Shown here piece after piece: positions 24,372 through 37,142 of a stretch of 64,000 nucleotides of DNA. The stretch's first letter is position 1. Every line of letters starts with the position of its first letter. This DNA comes from Phallus indusiatus. Taxonomy: Eukaryota > Basidiomycota > Agaricomycetes > Phallales > Phallaceae. Both the position numbers and the translations under genes were made by a program. Where the stretch lies: the NCBI GenBank assembly GCA_027605045.1, contig JAQFWX010000010.1, forward strand, positions 1,182,879 to 1,246,878, written 5' to 3'. The notes beneath the pieces were generated by a model that was given only the letters and a program-made list of their open reading frames with translations, was not told where the DNA came from and did no database searches.

Positions 24372-26413
24372 ATGTTGACAAATTCACTAGCCCTATTATC
24401 TCTCACCCTGGTCATTATCTTCTTAATCATCCGCTCACATAGAGGAAAACGCAGGCTCCCTCCAGGACCTCCTGGTCTACCTCTCGTTGGAAATCTGTTC
24501 GAGCTACTAGGAGTTGAACTGCGTCATCGAGCTTTGAAATCGTGGTCTCAAATATATGGTAATTATAACGCAGTACAACATTTATTGGATAATTATGCTC
24601 ATATCTCTCAGGTCCCCTTTTCTACCTTAACATGGGCGGAAAACCTGCTATTGTCATTGGAAATCACAAAATAGCAAAAGAATTGCTGGAAGCCCGGGGG
24701 AACATCTATTCGGATCGACCAGCCAATATCGTAGTTGCCCAAATTATGACCCGAGGACTAGTTTATGCGTTCGTTTCTCCCCGTAGTAACTCTTGGGGGC
24801 GGATGAGAAAGGCGTCACACGCGTAAGTCATTACATAGTATGGTATATCGGAACCCGCATCACAGTTGAAATATTAGGGTGCTCAATCACGGAATAGCCA
24901 AGAAATATCATGGTTCCCAGAACCTTGAAGCCGTTTTACTTGTTAAAGATCTTTTACAAGCGCCCCATTTTTATGCCAAGCATATTCAACGGGCCACAAC
25001 GTCCTCACTCCTTTCCATTTTCTATGGTTTTCCACCGAACCCCAATCCCTTTGACCCTACTATTGTAGCAGTAAATGAAGTCGCCCAAGATATTGCCGAC
25101 GGTGGTGCACCGGGGCAATATCTGGTGGAGTACTTTCCATTCTTGAAATACCTCCCTTCTCGACTATTAAAGTGGAGACGATATGCCGAAGGTGTGTATT
25201 TAAAAACAGACAGCTTCTTTCAAGAGTTATATCAGCGAGCCGAAAAACAAGTGGTAGGAAGTTTCAACAATTTTTGGTGCTACAAACATCGTTGATACTT
25301 TATTTTCTTTTAGGAAGCTGGGAATGTTGCACCCAGTGTCGCCACGGGTTTGGCTCATGAAGATCTGACTACGCAAGAGAAAGCATGGCTGGTGGGCACA
25401 TTATTGTACGTCTGTGTATGATATGCAGCGTAATTAGATATTTCAATCTTATTGTTGCTCAAGTGCTGCAGGCGCGGAAACGGTATTTCCCTCACTATCT
25501 ATTTTTTAATGTCACGTTCTGAGGAAAGCTTAATAATTAGACGGCGGAACAACTGCTATGGTTCCTTTTGGGTATGGCACTTTATCCGGACATACAAACG
25601 AAGGCACAAATGGAAATCGATGAAATCATCGGCCGAGATCGGCTACCCACTCTCAATGATCTCGAAAAACTACCCTATATACATGCACTAGTGAGAGAAC
25701 TTTTACGTTGGCGAGGAGTAGCACCTCTTGGTTAGTTTTTGTATTTTTTCCTACTACTAGAGTTTGATAGTTTCTAGGTGTCCCTCACGCCTTGTCGGAA
25801 GATGATTATTATGAAGGCTATTTTATCCCCAAAGGTACGGACTGTATAGTGAATGTTTGGTTAGTCATTTTTCCTTTTTATGCTCGTTCAATAACTTAAC
25901 TCACTGCTCAAGGGCATTGAATCACGATCATGATGTGTATGGACCAGATGCAGATTCTTTCCGTCCCGAGAGGTATTTAGACGAGTCTGGACAAATCAAA
26001 CTAGTTGCTGGTCGCGAGACAAGAGAGGAAGGTACGTTTGGGTTTGGGAGACGGTGAGTCAGAATCTCCACTCCACAGCAATGTCTAACGTAACACGAAA
26101 GAGTCTGCGTTGGAAAACACGTGGCTTTTAATAGTCTATTTGTCCAGATAGCAACCATTCTTTGGTGTTTCACTATATCACCCGGAACTGATGAGACAGG
26201 AAAACCTATGCATCTAGATGAAAATTCAATGCTTGATAATGGTCTGACTGTGTAAGTATTCTTACATTATATCGTTTCGCTTCAGACTTTGAATTCTGCT
26301 CTGTATGCAGTCAACCTTTGCCGACAAATAAATATAACATCGTACCTCGATTTTCCGAAGTGGAGGAAATAGTGAAACATTCCCTCGAACTAAATGGATT
26401 CAATGTTAGATGA
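24372..26413 (+). CDS. Cytochrome P450 monooxygenase
   Basis: Membrane-anchored haem monooxygenase. An N-terminal hydrophobic helix (residues about 4-25) is followed by basic residues and the proline-rich hinge LPPGPPGLPLVGN. Helix I carries AAGAETT, the oxygen-activation motif, split by an intron. The ExxR motif is present as RELLRWRG, PERYLDESG follows, and the haem-binding loop is FGFGRRVCVGKH with the cysteine ligand. About nine introns join in frame with no break; the protein ends LELNGFNVR with TGA 26411-26413, about 510 residues. It resembles the many agaricomycete P450s annotated as O-methylsterigmatocystin oxidoreductase-like; the substrate is unknown. No biosynthetic cluster surrounds it. 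The ATG at 24372 is chosen because it gives the anchor helix directly. Confidence 0.9.
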
Positions 26414-26890
26414 TATGTATACGTTGATTGTATATCAAATTCCAAGGTATAGCGAGGGTCGAGACATTGAACGACTCATTTAACAAGATAATCCACCTCC
26501 CCTATTTTGCTTGTTCTTGGCCTTTTTATGACTCTTTCTTGGTCCTTTACATCAATGTCACTGAAACATATATGTAAAGCGTTGAACTCTATCTTGTTTT
26601 CTTCTGGAATCTATGGTTATGGATCTTATTTCTTGAATTATTGCTGTCGAAACGTTTTCACGAGTTTTTTTCCCGTAAAATCAAACGTATATGTAACAAA
26701 TCTACTCACAATTTACAAGTGTCGAGGTGGCCTTGGGGCCGACGTGGTGCCCGGTGGCCGGCAGTGTGAGAATTTTGGAACACCGCTCGTCACATCATCC
26801 CCATCGTTGTCTACGACGTTGATCTTTCCTTTCTCTCAACTCTCTCTTCCCTTTCTCCATTCTACTTTCTCAATTATAAATAATTAAATA
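26414..26890. other. Intergenic, P450 to intersectin
   Basis: The last 100 bases before the ATG are pyrimidine-rich (repeated TTTCTCTC-type tracts), typical of a fungal promoter or leader. No gene is seen. Confidence 0.45.
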
Positions 26891-29800
26891 ATGGCTCAGC
26901 CATGGCAGCAAGGGCAGCCTGGCTTTCAATATCCCTTTCAGACCGGTATACCGCCCAATTATCAACAGCAGCCTCAACCCGGATTTGGGGGAGGAATTCA
27001 GCCCCAACCAACCGGATTCCCCGGTCGCACTCCGTCAGGTTTTGGACAGCAACAACAACCAACTAATTTTCAGCTCCAACCGACAGGTTTTCAACAACCT
27101 CAGCCGACCGGTTTTCAGCAACCTCAGCCGACTGGATTCCCAGGAGCTGGTATAGGATTTCAAGGATCCGGTTTTGCAGCTGGTTCAGGTTTTCAATCTC
27201 GAGCTCCTCCTCCAGTGCCTCCCATTCCTAGTCGTTTTCAATCCCAGGCTCAGCCGCCGCCTCCACCACCACCAGTTCCACCCATTCCTCAAGTTGGATC
27301 AAACTTTCTCTCGACCGCACCTCAATCGCGACTGCTTCCACAACAGACCGGATTTGTTCCTCAAGGAGGCGTCGGTCCACTCGTTCCACAAGTTACGGGA
27401 TATGTAGATCCACGCTTGCAAGCTATCAACAGTGCATTCATGCCAGCTAGCGTCCCATTTTCTGCCGCCGGCTTACCGCAGTTCGCGCAGCCTTCCCAGG
27501 GTCTGAATTTGCAAAATTCCATTCAACAAATCAATCAATCCAGAGGACCAACTGCACCTAGGGTATCGTGGGCTTTGAGCAAAGCTGAAAAGAAACAATA
27601 CGACCAAATTTTCAGAGCTTGGGATACCAGTGGTTCGGGATTCATTAATGGTGAAACCGCCCTGCAGGTGTTCGGTGCAAGTGGTCTAGACAAGAATGAT
27701 TTGGCTCGTATATGGTACACACTTTTGCTTTGAGTTATTCTTGGATTGTTTATAACCATGTTTAAGGTCTCTTGCCGATATCAACGACTCAGGCAAGCTG
27801 AGCCTAGCAGAGTTCCATGTCGCAATGGGTCTGATTTACCGTCGTATGTTCTGTTTCATATATATGTGTATTTTCTATTGAATGTTTCTAATCAACTACA
27901 TAGGTTTGAACGGGAATGATATTCCGGAGCAGCTTCCTCCTGAACTAGTACCCCCTTCTCAAAAGGATCTTGACAGCTCTGTTGATTTTGTAAAGGATCT
28001 TCTTTCCAAGGATACTCGACCTGGTCCGCTTGACTCGACATCTCGACTTCCAACTCGTTCTTTCAACGGCAATACGTCTGACACCGCTAATACCCGTAAA
28101 GACGGCACTATATATAAATATAACGAACAAGAATTTTCAGGTTATAAACCTTCTAATCGCCACATCGATCGAAAAGCTGTTCGGACTGGAAATGAAAGTC
28201 CCTCCTCCGACCTTTCGGAGATGCGCCGTCAACTTGAAAACGCGTCAAAGTTATTAGATAAAGCTTCAGCCGAATCAGCTTCACGTACCGCCGAAGATGA
28301 TGCGTTGGATAAAGAGATGGAGGATCTTAAATATCGTGTCCGTCGCGTTCAGGATGATTTGGACTACGTCAGCAGAGGTCCAAAGTCATTCTCTAAAGAT
28401 GAGGAGCGCCGCAAGTTGGAAAGGGATCTGTTACATTTAATGCATACAAGACTTCCCGAGCTTGAAAAGAAGATTGAAGAACGTGACAGAAGAAAGGCAC
28501 GCGAAAAAGAGGAATGGGCAAGGAATAGGGATCGTGCTAATGCTAAATATTCAAGATTTGAAGATGATAGTTATTCTTCTCGCCGCGACAGGGAACGCGA
28601 TAATGATTACGATCGTGGATATCTTCGGAGCACGTTCGACTCTGATAGCCGTCGTCCTTCTAGTCGTAACAACGACAGGGATAGAGATTATGATTATCGA
28701 GACAGAGACAGGGACAGGGACAGGGAGCGTGATAGAGATAGGGATTACGACCGAGGCTCGTCATACCGCGACAGAGAGCGTGGTTATGATAGAGATCGTG
28801 AAAGAGAGAGGGACAGGAGCTTGGATCGTACTCGCGATCGTAGCCCTCCTCTGCCTCGTTCTCCACCTCCCGCCCCTCCAGCTGCGTCCACGAATACGGC
28901 AAGGCCTGCACCACCTGCACCGTCTGCTTCTCCTCTTCCAACTAAAAACATGACTGCTGATGAACGTCGTATCTATTACCAAGAACAAGCCTTACGCCGT
29001 GTCGAAGAACGTAAACGTGCACTTGGCGTTGCCACTCCAGCTCCTTCGCCTGCGCTCATTGACAGCTCAGTTCAGGATCGCATTGCTACCGAACGTAAAG
29101 AAGCAGAGGAGAAATCCAAAAAGGCCGAGATGGAGTTGGAAGAACGTGAACGTCTGCGACAACAACGGCTTCAAAGTGCTAAAGAGGCCTTTGACAAGCC
29201 GGCCTCTCCAGTCTCCTCTCCTCCTGCACCCGCGCCTCCACCTCCTGTACCTACCTCGGCACCTGTTCCAAAATCTAAAGCACCAGCGCCACGACCTCCG
29301 GTGCGCAAGGCGGCCCCTCGTCCTCCGGTTGCTCCCAGAACCTCTTCAAGTACAGTTGCTACGACGCCCGTACCTCCACCTGCACCTATCGCGCCAAAGC
29401 AACCTCCACCTCCCGCTATTCCGCAGATTGATCCAGAGGAAGAAAAACTGCGAGCAAGAGAAGAGGCTATTAAGAAAGAGCGTGAAGCTCGTGCGGCTCG
29501 TCTTCGTGAATTAGAAGCCCAAGAAGAGGAAGAACGGCGTAAAGAGGATGAATACCAAGCACGTCGTATCGCTTTCTTAGAAGCCAAAGCTGCAGCTAGT
29601 CGTGCTCCAATTGAATCTCCTACCCCGCCTGCTCCTCCAGCCCCAGCCCCAGCCCCCGCTAGTCGTACTAGAGCTCCTCCACCTCCAGCTCCCGTACGAA
29701 ACGGCAGTGCTGTTGTTTCGCCTCCTCCTGCACCTCCTGTCCCCCTCACTTCTGTGTCTAGTCCACCTCAACCACCTGCACCAATGCCTCCTTTAGAACC

Positions 29801-32800
29801 ACCTGCTCCTATGGCACCTCCAGCTGCTTCTCCGGCGGTATCTCAAACGAATCCTTTTAACAGGCTACTTAGTCAAGGTTCTAATGGAAGTGCTACATCA
29901 GCGACCTCTGGTGGTACGAATCCATTCGCTCGTGCACAGCAGCCTCCTGCCGCCGCTACCCCGATTCCTCCCCCTAGCAAAGTTTATCCGGTAGCACATG
30001 ATGAAAGTGATGAAGATTGGGGAAAAGAGAAAGACGACGACGATAGTAGTGATGAAGAAGAACAGCTTAACAGGAAGAAATTTAGTAGCCTTGCAGAAAC
30101 AATCTTTGGAGGACCTACTTCTCCATCCCCTCCTGCATCATCTCCGGCGCCTATGAAACCTGCTTCGCCCATCGTCGCCGTGCCTCCTGCACCTATAGCC
30201 CCTCCACCGCCTGTTAGTTTTGAGGCTGTGGACGCTCCGCCACCACCTCCACCACCACCTGGACCACCAGCACCGCCGCCACCTCCGCCTGCTTCCGTTG
30301 GCGCGCCTGCTGGTGCAGCAGGTGGAGATCGTGGAGCACTATTCAGTCAAATTGCCGGCGGGGTTCCCAGACTTCGCAAAACAGTGACCAACGACCGAAG
30401 CGGTGCAGCCGTAGCTGGTGCTGTTGTAGGTGACGCAGCACCTCCGCCCCATGTCAATTCCGTAAGGCCTCCTTCGCCGCCAGACACTTCATTCTCGGCC
30501 CCGGCGTCTTATACCCAAGAAGAGATCCCTGTTACCAGTGAGTCCTTTGTGAGCGGGCGGGATAATAGACAATCAGTTGATTGGTATGGTAACTTGGCAG
30601 CTACCTCGGCTTTCTTGCCACCTCCCGTTTCCGTGCCTCAGATCCCGACAACAGTGCAGGAAGACGATGAATCCGTGGATGAACCACCACCTGCTGCTGT
30701 TCCCGTTATTCAGGTGGAAACCCCGGCGGACGAACCTGATCTATTCGAAGATGTTGATTTACAGACTAGTAAGTACTTCTCTTTAGCGTTATTTTCATGT
30801 TGGTTTACAGTGCCTCGATAGAGTATAGAGTGAGGTCTCTATATGCATACCAAGCACAACGTGATGAAGATTTAGGTAGGTTATTATTTTATTTATTTAT
30901 TTTTGAGAGCTCATAGAGCGCAGGGTTTGAGGAAAATGTAATCATCGAGGCCCACCCGTCCAAGTCTGGTGGTGCCTGGTGGTATGGTACTATTGTTCGA
31001 AGCGGAAAAAAGGGCTTCTTCCCTAATTCATATGTCCAAGAAGTTGAAAATGGTACATAAGTTTTTCTCTCTCAATAGAGGTTCTTGTGCTGATGTATGC
31101 AAATTAGTGAAAGCTAAAACGCTATATGCCTATCAGGGTGGTAATCCTGATGAATTGCCATTTTCTGAGGGCGAGGATCTTAATGTTATTGACCGTAGTG
31201 AAGGTGATTGGTGGAAGGCTGAGAGGGATGGTATGGTATTTATAGTGCCTGCGGCCTATTTGGAGGTTGTTGAGGGTTAGTGTCCTTTCTTAAGATCTTC
31301 GTCAACCCTGCCTTCGATCCTTTTTTTCCTTCTTAATCTTATGTCCAGCACATTAGGCTAAAATACCTTTCTTTTCTTTTTCCTTTCATGTATGTCCAAT
31401 CCATTTCGCACTGAATATTTTGGAAATTGGTAATTCTACGCTACGCAACAATCCGTAAAAATGTGAATCCCAGCCAACGAGAATTCGGACTCCGTAAAAC
31501 CTGAGCATGACGTTACCTCTCTTTCCAGTCCAGTCTCTCCCATGACTGCCGACACTTACGGGGAAAGCTTAAGGACAGAAAGAGAGGCCGAATCCTCGGA
31601 GACTACAGATTCCGAATCGGATTTGACATCGGCGATGATCAGATTTCCCGCTCAGAAGAAGAGCTAGCCCGAGAACGTGAGGCACGAAACAATGAGCGAA
31701 TGCGCGTGCTTGAAGCGGCGGGAATTGTCATCAAAGAAGATAATAAAGAGCGTCCGCTTCCTCCAGTGAGACGAAGACCAAGTCGGAAGCGTCGCCCAGC
31801 ACCAGCTAGACCTTCCCATTCTAGTAATGCACGCGATTCAGTCACTTCTATCACGTCGACTCGTGATTTGCCTCCATTGCCTCCTGTTCCCGATGAGGCC
31901 CAGTCAATGGATTCAGCTAAACCACAGTTGGATGATGCCTACGAACGTTATGAGGCTTTCAAACAACAGCTGGCGCAGAGATCGTCGATTGCATCCTATG
32001 ATAGCCTATTCCCATCTTCTCCTGACACAATGACTTCAGGTTCGCCGAAACCTCAGGAAGGCAAAAGTCGACATTCTGCTTTACTTAGTTTCCTTGGACG
32101 GAAAACTCCTGCGAATGACGGCGAAAAACGATCTACTAGCAGTCTGGTTATTTCTGCACCTATTCTAGGTGGATCTGCAGCTATAAGCCGTGACAACAGT
32201 CCTGCGTTTGGATCGGTAAGTTGATTACACGATATATCTTCTGTGTTTATTTGAGTGCCTTTTTAGTCCTGGTCGAGTCTAGTGGATAAAGAAGCTCTGG
32301 AAGGTATTCCCGATTCCGAGAGACGCAGACAAGAGGTTCTTATACATCTTTTGACTTATCCCTCTACATGACGAATAATCATATATTAGGCTATATTCGA
32401 ATTCCTGATGACCGAGAATGCGTATGTACGGGATTTGCAGCTTATCGTCGAGGTAGGCCCGCGTTTGCCCGTATGATCGTTCTCTCACCTTTCCACTAGA
32501 CATTCTATGCAGGTCTGATGTCCAAGCTGGATCCGAAAGCCGTCACTGTGATCTTTGCTAATGTCGAGGACATTTTGCTGACCAACACGGTATGTAGATT
32601 GGCCCATTTTAATTGATTTACCTTTGAACTTAAAGCCAATGTCTAGACCTTTTTGAGTTCTTTGGAAGAACGACAAAAGCATTGTCGGTTATATATCGAT
32701 AATATTGGAGATATAATTGAAACCAACATGGCCAAGATGGGTCTTTATATGGTGAATAGCTTGTAACACTTTTATCTCGTTAGATACTTAGCGTTTTATA

Positions 32801-33844
32801 GCAATACTGCGTCAATACTGGGAACGCGATCAAGTTTTTGCAATCGTTGCGGGACTCGAAACCAGAGATTGCAGCACACTTGCAGGTTTGCCTTACCGGT
32901 TGATGTCATTATACAACAATCTTCATGCATGTTTAGCACCTACGCGATGAGCCTGCAGTGCGGGGACTGGACCTATCCAGCTATCTCCTTACACCTAGTA
33001 AGCATGTACGTATTGTCAAGGTGACTGTGCGTTGACAGCCAAGCACAGTGCAACGTATCACCCGCTATCCGCTTCTCATTCGGCAGGTACATACCACGAT
33101 GCTGAAATTATTTTTGTCCTCTCTTTTCTTATTTTTCGTCTCTTTTCTGCTTTAGATCATTCAGTACACTCACGACCAGCGAGAGATTCGGCGTTTGGAA
33201 ATGAGCGTCGCAGACATTGAGCGGATACTCGATGCCATTAACGAAGCTATACGAAGCAGTGAAAGCCATGATCGACTGAAGCAAATATCACAAAACTTAT
33301 GGATCGAGCAAGGGTATGAAGTTTCTAACAGAAAGATTCGCTTTTAGAATAACGTTTCTTACGTAGCCGCCTTGATTTGACCCAACCGACGAGATACCTG
33401 GGTCCGCGTAAACTGCTGAAGGAAGGGCAACTTTTCAAAGCCAAAGGCGGGAAGAAGCTGCACGGAATACTTTGTAATGATATATTGATTCTGGCCGAGG
33501 ACTCTGCACGATCACTTTATCGAATGGTATGTACTACCTGGTCAGTCTGAGAGAGCCTGAAGCTGACTAGAAGGATTATAGCCTATTCCATTAACCGCTC
33601 TACGTGTCGAAGAGATTCCTGGACGACGTCAGTAGCTATTGACTACACCTTTGAACCAATTCATGCTTATACTCCTTTTTTAGATGATTCTGACTTCAAG
33701 CTGGTCTTGGCATATCCTCGAGGTGGCGAGACCATTAATCTTCGCGCCACTTCCGCCAGAGATGCTCAGAACTGGATTAAATCTATTGAGCAAACCCGTG
33801 AAAGATGCACCGAGGCAGCTGAAAAACGGACACCCATATATTAA
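26891..33844 (+). CDS. Intersectin-like endocytic scaffold and RhoGEF (Cin1 type)
   Basis: Multidomain protein of about 2,000 residues linking endocytosis, actin and Rho signalling. In order: QPTGF repeats (residues about 35-90); one EH domain (WALSKAEKKQYDQIF, then AWDTSGSGF, then LADINDSGKLSLAEFHVAM) binding NPF motifs; a coiled coil; a tract of alternating R and D/E; long proline-rich segments; a WH2 actin-binding motif (LFSQIAGGVPRLRKTVTNDR); two SH3 domains (RVRSLYAYQAQRDEDLGF with GGAWWYGT; then KTLYAYQGGNPDELPF with GDWWKAER); a DH/RhoGEF domain (SYLLTPMQRITRYPLLIRQ); and a C-terminal PH domain ending KRTPIY. There is no C2 domain. The layout matches basidiomycete Cin1. About 17 exons. 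The frame loses one base at the GG 31631-31632, and the join near 30770-30810 before the first SH3 is also out of phase. Confidence 0.88.
28560..28850 (+). other. Arg-Asp/Arg-Glu alternating tract in the intersectin
   Basis: Within the third exon the protein is dominated by RD, RE and RDRD dipeptides, encoded by repeated GACAGGGA/GATAGAGA units, giving a mixed-charge low-complexity region of about 95 residues. Such tracts are usual in nuclear-speckle and RNA-processing proteins and unusual in endocytic scaffolds. Confidence 0.8.
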
Positions 33845-33993
33845 TATCTATAATTCTATTTAGTTTATTTATCTCAGATACTTTACATCGTTGTATACAC
33901 GCCCTCACTGGGCTATGCAAAGCAGCACAAGTTGTATTGAAAACAAGTAATAAAGATTTCAAACTCAGCGACGTCATCCCCTTCTTCCACTAA

Positions 33994-35763
33994 ATGTCCT
34001 CCGGTGATGCTCTACTGGCTTTACAGAGCGCAATACGCTCAAAAAGCAAGATAACATACGCTAATGAGTCCGGAGACGAAGTTCAAGCATTATCACAAGC
34101 CACACATTTGAAACTTTCCCCATCACTCAGTCTGCCCAAGTCCACACCGACCCGGTTCCGAAAGTCGTCTTCCACTGCCACTGATCCAGCAACCTCTCCC
34201 AATGATTTCATCACTCTAGAAGCTTTATTACTTGCATGGCTTACGCGGGATGCATCCGCCGCAGAATACATGAAGCAAGTCCGTGAAACCGGACTGCTTG
34301 CGTTTGTCTCAATCACTGAACGCAAAGGCGTTATTGATTGGTTAGAGGGGAAGGTTTCGGAACATGAAAGAATAGCCCCATTAGAAAGTGCGTGTCTTAA
34401 CCATAAAATTTGTCTTTCAAGGGGTGATAATTGTATTTCAGCGGAATCCACCACACCTCCGGGAACACCCCCTCAGCTGGTTCGGAACGGCACATTACCA
34501 TCGACAACACACGTCTCACCTTCAAAAAGACGTTATGTTCCTGATAGTGCTGATCTAGATGCTGTTAAGAAGATTAGAAGAGAAGAAATCGAGCTGAGAG
34601 ATCGGACGACTGTGCTTCGCGGTACGAAGTCGAATGTGAGCTTATGCGGATTCGTTCATAGCTTCTCCTGGTCTCAAGCAGCCTTCAGAATTTCGCTAAT
34701 GTGAAAAGTATTATCGGAGAACGATTGAAGAAACTACGGGAGTCATCTAAGACCGGTTCAGCTGCGGTCACTCAACCACCTAGGCCTGGTGCGTATTCCA
34801 ACTCGAGCACTCGCTAAATCTGGCCGATTTTGAACCGTTTATCATTTTAGATCCAAAATTGATGGCCAGAAAAGCGAGTAAGTGAAAACGTCACCCCATG
34901 GACTAGTGACTAGTAAAATGAACCCCATAATTTCCAGAAAACAACTTCCCCATTATCATTATCTCATCGAGTCCTACTTCGCTTATCACCATGCACAACG
35001 TCAAGCGGTTTCTGCAGGATTCTGTGTAAGTTTAGTAAACCTTTTTGATTTTGAGACGAGAATGAGAATGCGGCTTAGGTTTGAGCCATCTGCCGAAGCT
35101 CGTGCTAGGGCAGTCGCTGAGGGAAACAGCCGAGCTGAAGATATGATACCAATTTACCGAAAACGAACTCACGTTGATCCGAGTGGAAAAGAAACAGAAA
35201 CGCGACTACGCTATTTCATCGTTGACGGCGTTGATGCTCTTAAAAAGTTCGGAGATGACGCTTGGTATGTAACGTTTTTTCTGAGCTCAAGACCTCGACC
35301 CTGCCTTGTGTCCCTAAAATAGCTGCTTTTGCAACTTTTTTCTCAGGGATCGCGTTATCTGCGTGATGACTACAGGCCAAGCCTGGCAATTTCGACCCTA
35401 CAAATGGTCTGAGCCGAAACAACTCTTTCATCACGGTGAGGAGAAATCGAGTTGTATTGAGATCTGCATGGATTTTGATTTCAATTAAGTCAAAGGGGTT
35501 TCTGTCGCGTGGAGTAACGACCCTCCTAACCCAAAAATCAAGGACTGGAATGTTTCAGAAATACGTGTGAGTATTTTTGTTACTAATTAAGGATTAGTCA
35601 AAACTAACGATGATGATGATACGACTTTTATCGTTTCTTCCTTCCTTTTTTTCAATTCAAGATTGATCCCCATAGGCGACATGTTGACAAGTCAGTTGTG
35701 GCTCACTTTTGGAAAATGCTAGATACATGGACAATGACCAATAAGGCGTGGTTGATGCCTTGA
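33994..35763 (+). CDS. CDC73: Cdc73/parafibromin, Paf1 complex subunit
   Basis: Subunit of the Paf1 complex, which travels with RNA polymerase II and promotes elongation and histone modification. The N-terminus MSSGDALLALQSAIRSKSKI with ITYANESGDEV is typical. The C-terminal Ras-like Cdc73 domain is complete: FPIIIISSSPTSLITMHNVK, RYFIVDGVDALKKFGDDAW, RVICVMTTGQAWQFRPYKW, FHHVKGVSVAWSNDPPNPK and IDPHRRHVDKSVVAHFWKML, ending NKAWLMP with TGA 35761-35763. Nine or so exons join cleanly with standard donors, and no frameshift is found, unlike several neighbours. Length about 420 residues. It lies only 150 bases after the intersectin stop, on the same strand. Confidence 0.93.
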
Positions 35764-37142
35764 TATATTCGCTGTCATTGTACGCACTTTTTTTCCTTCA
35801 TCGTTGCTTTTGCCATTTCCCATAAAAATTTACATATTGTGCTATCGGTGGCTGTACAAAGATATTTAAAAATGTATTACCTTTTTATTTTGTAGGATAA
35901 AAATCATCTATTCCACATCTCTTGCATTCCCCCTTTTCCTTAGTCACAACGCGCCCAATTGTCAATTCCATTCCATGCAAGGTTCAATGGCTGCACCCTG
36001 TTTCTTTCGCCCGCAGGCGAATGCCGTAAGTCCACCAAAGTGACTAACTCCGTGGACTTTACAGTCACTTCGCTCAGTCTTCCGAACTCCGAGACATCAG
36101 CGTGCCATCATGCATCAATTCTGAGTTGCCGGCTCACTGCTTGCCAAACCTCCAAATAATAATCCCAAGTTACCTCGAAAACTGACTCAAAAATAAACAG
36201 TCCTCTTTTTCCTAGATCATTTGCCCTGAACAAGATGTACATGTGAGTCAGTGGGTTATGCTCCCGAGCCCCGAACAACGCAAGATATATCACAAAACTC
36301 AAAAACACATTGGAGATTTTTCCCATCGATTTCAAATTACGCACGAAAGGTTTTCATAGAAAAAGAAGCAAACAAATTAAAGTTGTTGTTTGTTTGTTTG
36401 TTTGGTTTTTTTTTCGTCGTCGTCGTCAGCAGTTGTTTCTTGTTTTTCAATGCTCCTTTAAGTTTCGCCTGAATTGACGGACACTTTTTTGTTTCCTGGT
36501 TAATGGGGCCGGACAGGGGAGCCGTAATGCCGTCTCTTATATGCCGAATTCGGTACTTTTAAAGTTCTTTTTTTAGCTACTTCCGTCATCTCGTCCGCTC
36601 ATGCGCTCATGTGCAGCTTGTACTCGTGAGGATATGACACGATCGATAATAAAAAAGCACCATATGGCTCGATTTTATTTAGAGGAGAAGAGAAAATCTA
36701 TATTGTCTCGGGAGAACGACGGAAGAACTATCGTAATTTAGCTTTGATTCCTTTTTTCTTACTTCTTCCATTGATGGTCTGGAACAATTTTGCGTAAGTA
36801 TGTAAAGCATCTAAGATTCATTTTTCGCGATTAGGAAAATAGTTGTTTGTGCAACAAATATCAAATTGGGTATCAACGTCGTTTTTAAAATTACTATTAC
36901 ATTATTCCTGCTCCTGCACGGAAACAATAGATACAAAAAAAACCGAATAATAGCAAGTATTACAAAAAAGAATCGAAATACATATAGTAGAAGATAGTGT
37001 CTATGATAAATCCATAAGGTATATATAGACCAACCAAACAGAATACAAAAACAAACGCTTTTTCTTAAGTACAAGTAGTAAAATATAGTGAGAGCAGTCG
37101 AGACGAATGCGCATGTCGCATGTGCCTAGATTCAGTTTTTTA
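35764..37142. other. Convergent intergenic, CDC73 / Zn2Cys6 regulator
   Basis: 1.4 kb of AT-rich sequence with simple repeats: GTTT units followed by T9 and CGT units at about 36385-36430. An inverted pair AAGTGACT / AGTCACTT lies at 36038-36070. No coding exon chain or RNA gene is recognised. Confidence 0.4.
36385..36430. repeat. Compound simple repeat (GTTT)n-T9-(CGT)n
   Basis: TTTG/GTTT tetramers are followed by an uninterrupted T run and four to five CGT triplets. Non-coding. Confidence 0.85.

Noticed and set aside
28462..29514. Long alternative plus-strand frames within the intersectin exon
   Set aside because: Shadows produced by the repetitive RD and proline-rich coding sequence; no start context or splice logic.
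29171..29749. 192-codon Gly/Ala-rich minus-strand frame
   Set aside because: Antisense of the proline-rich exon of the intersectin (Pro codons read as Gly); composition artefact.
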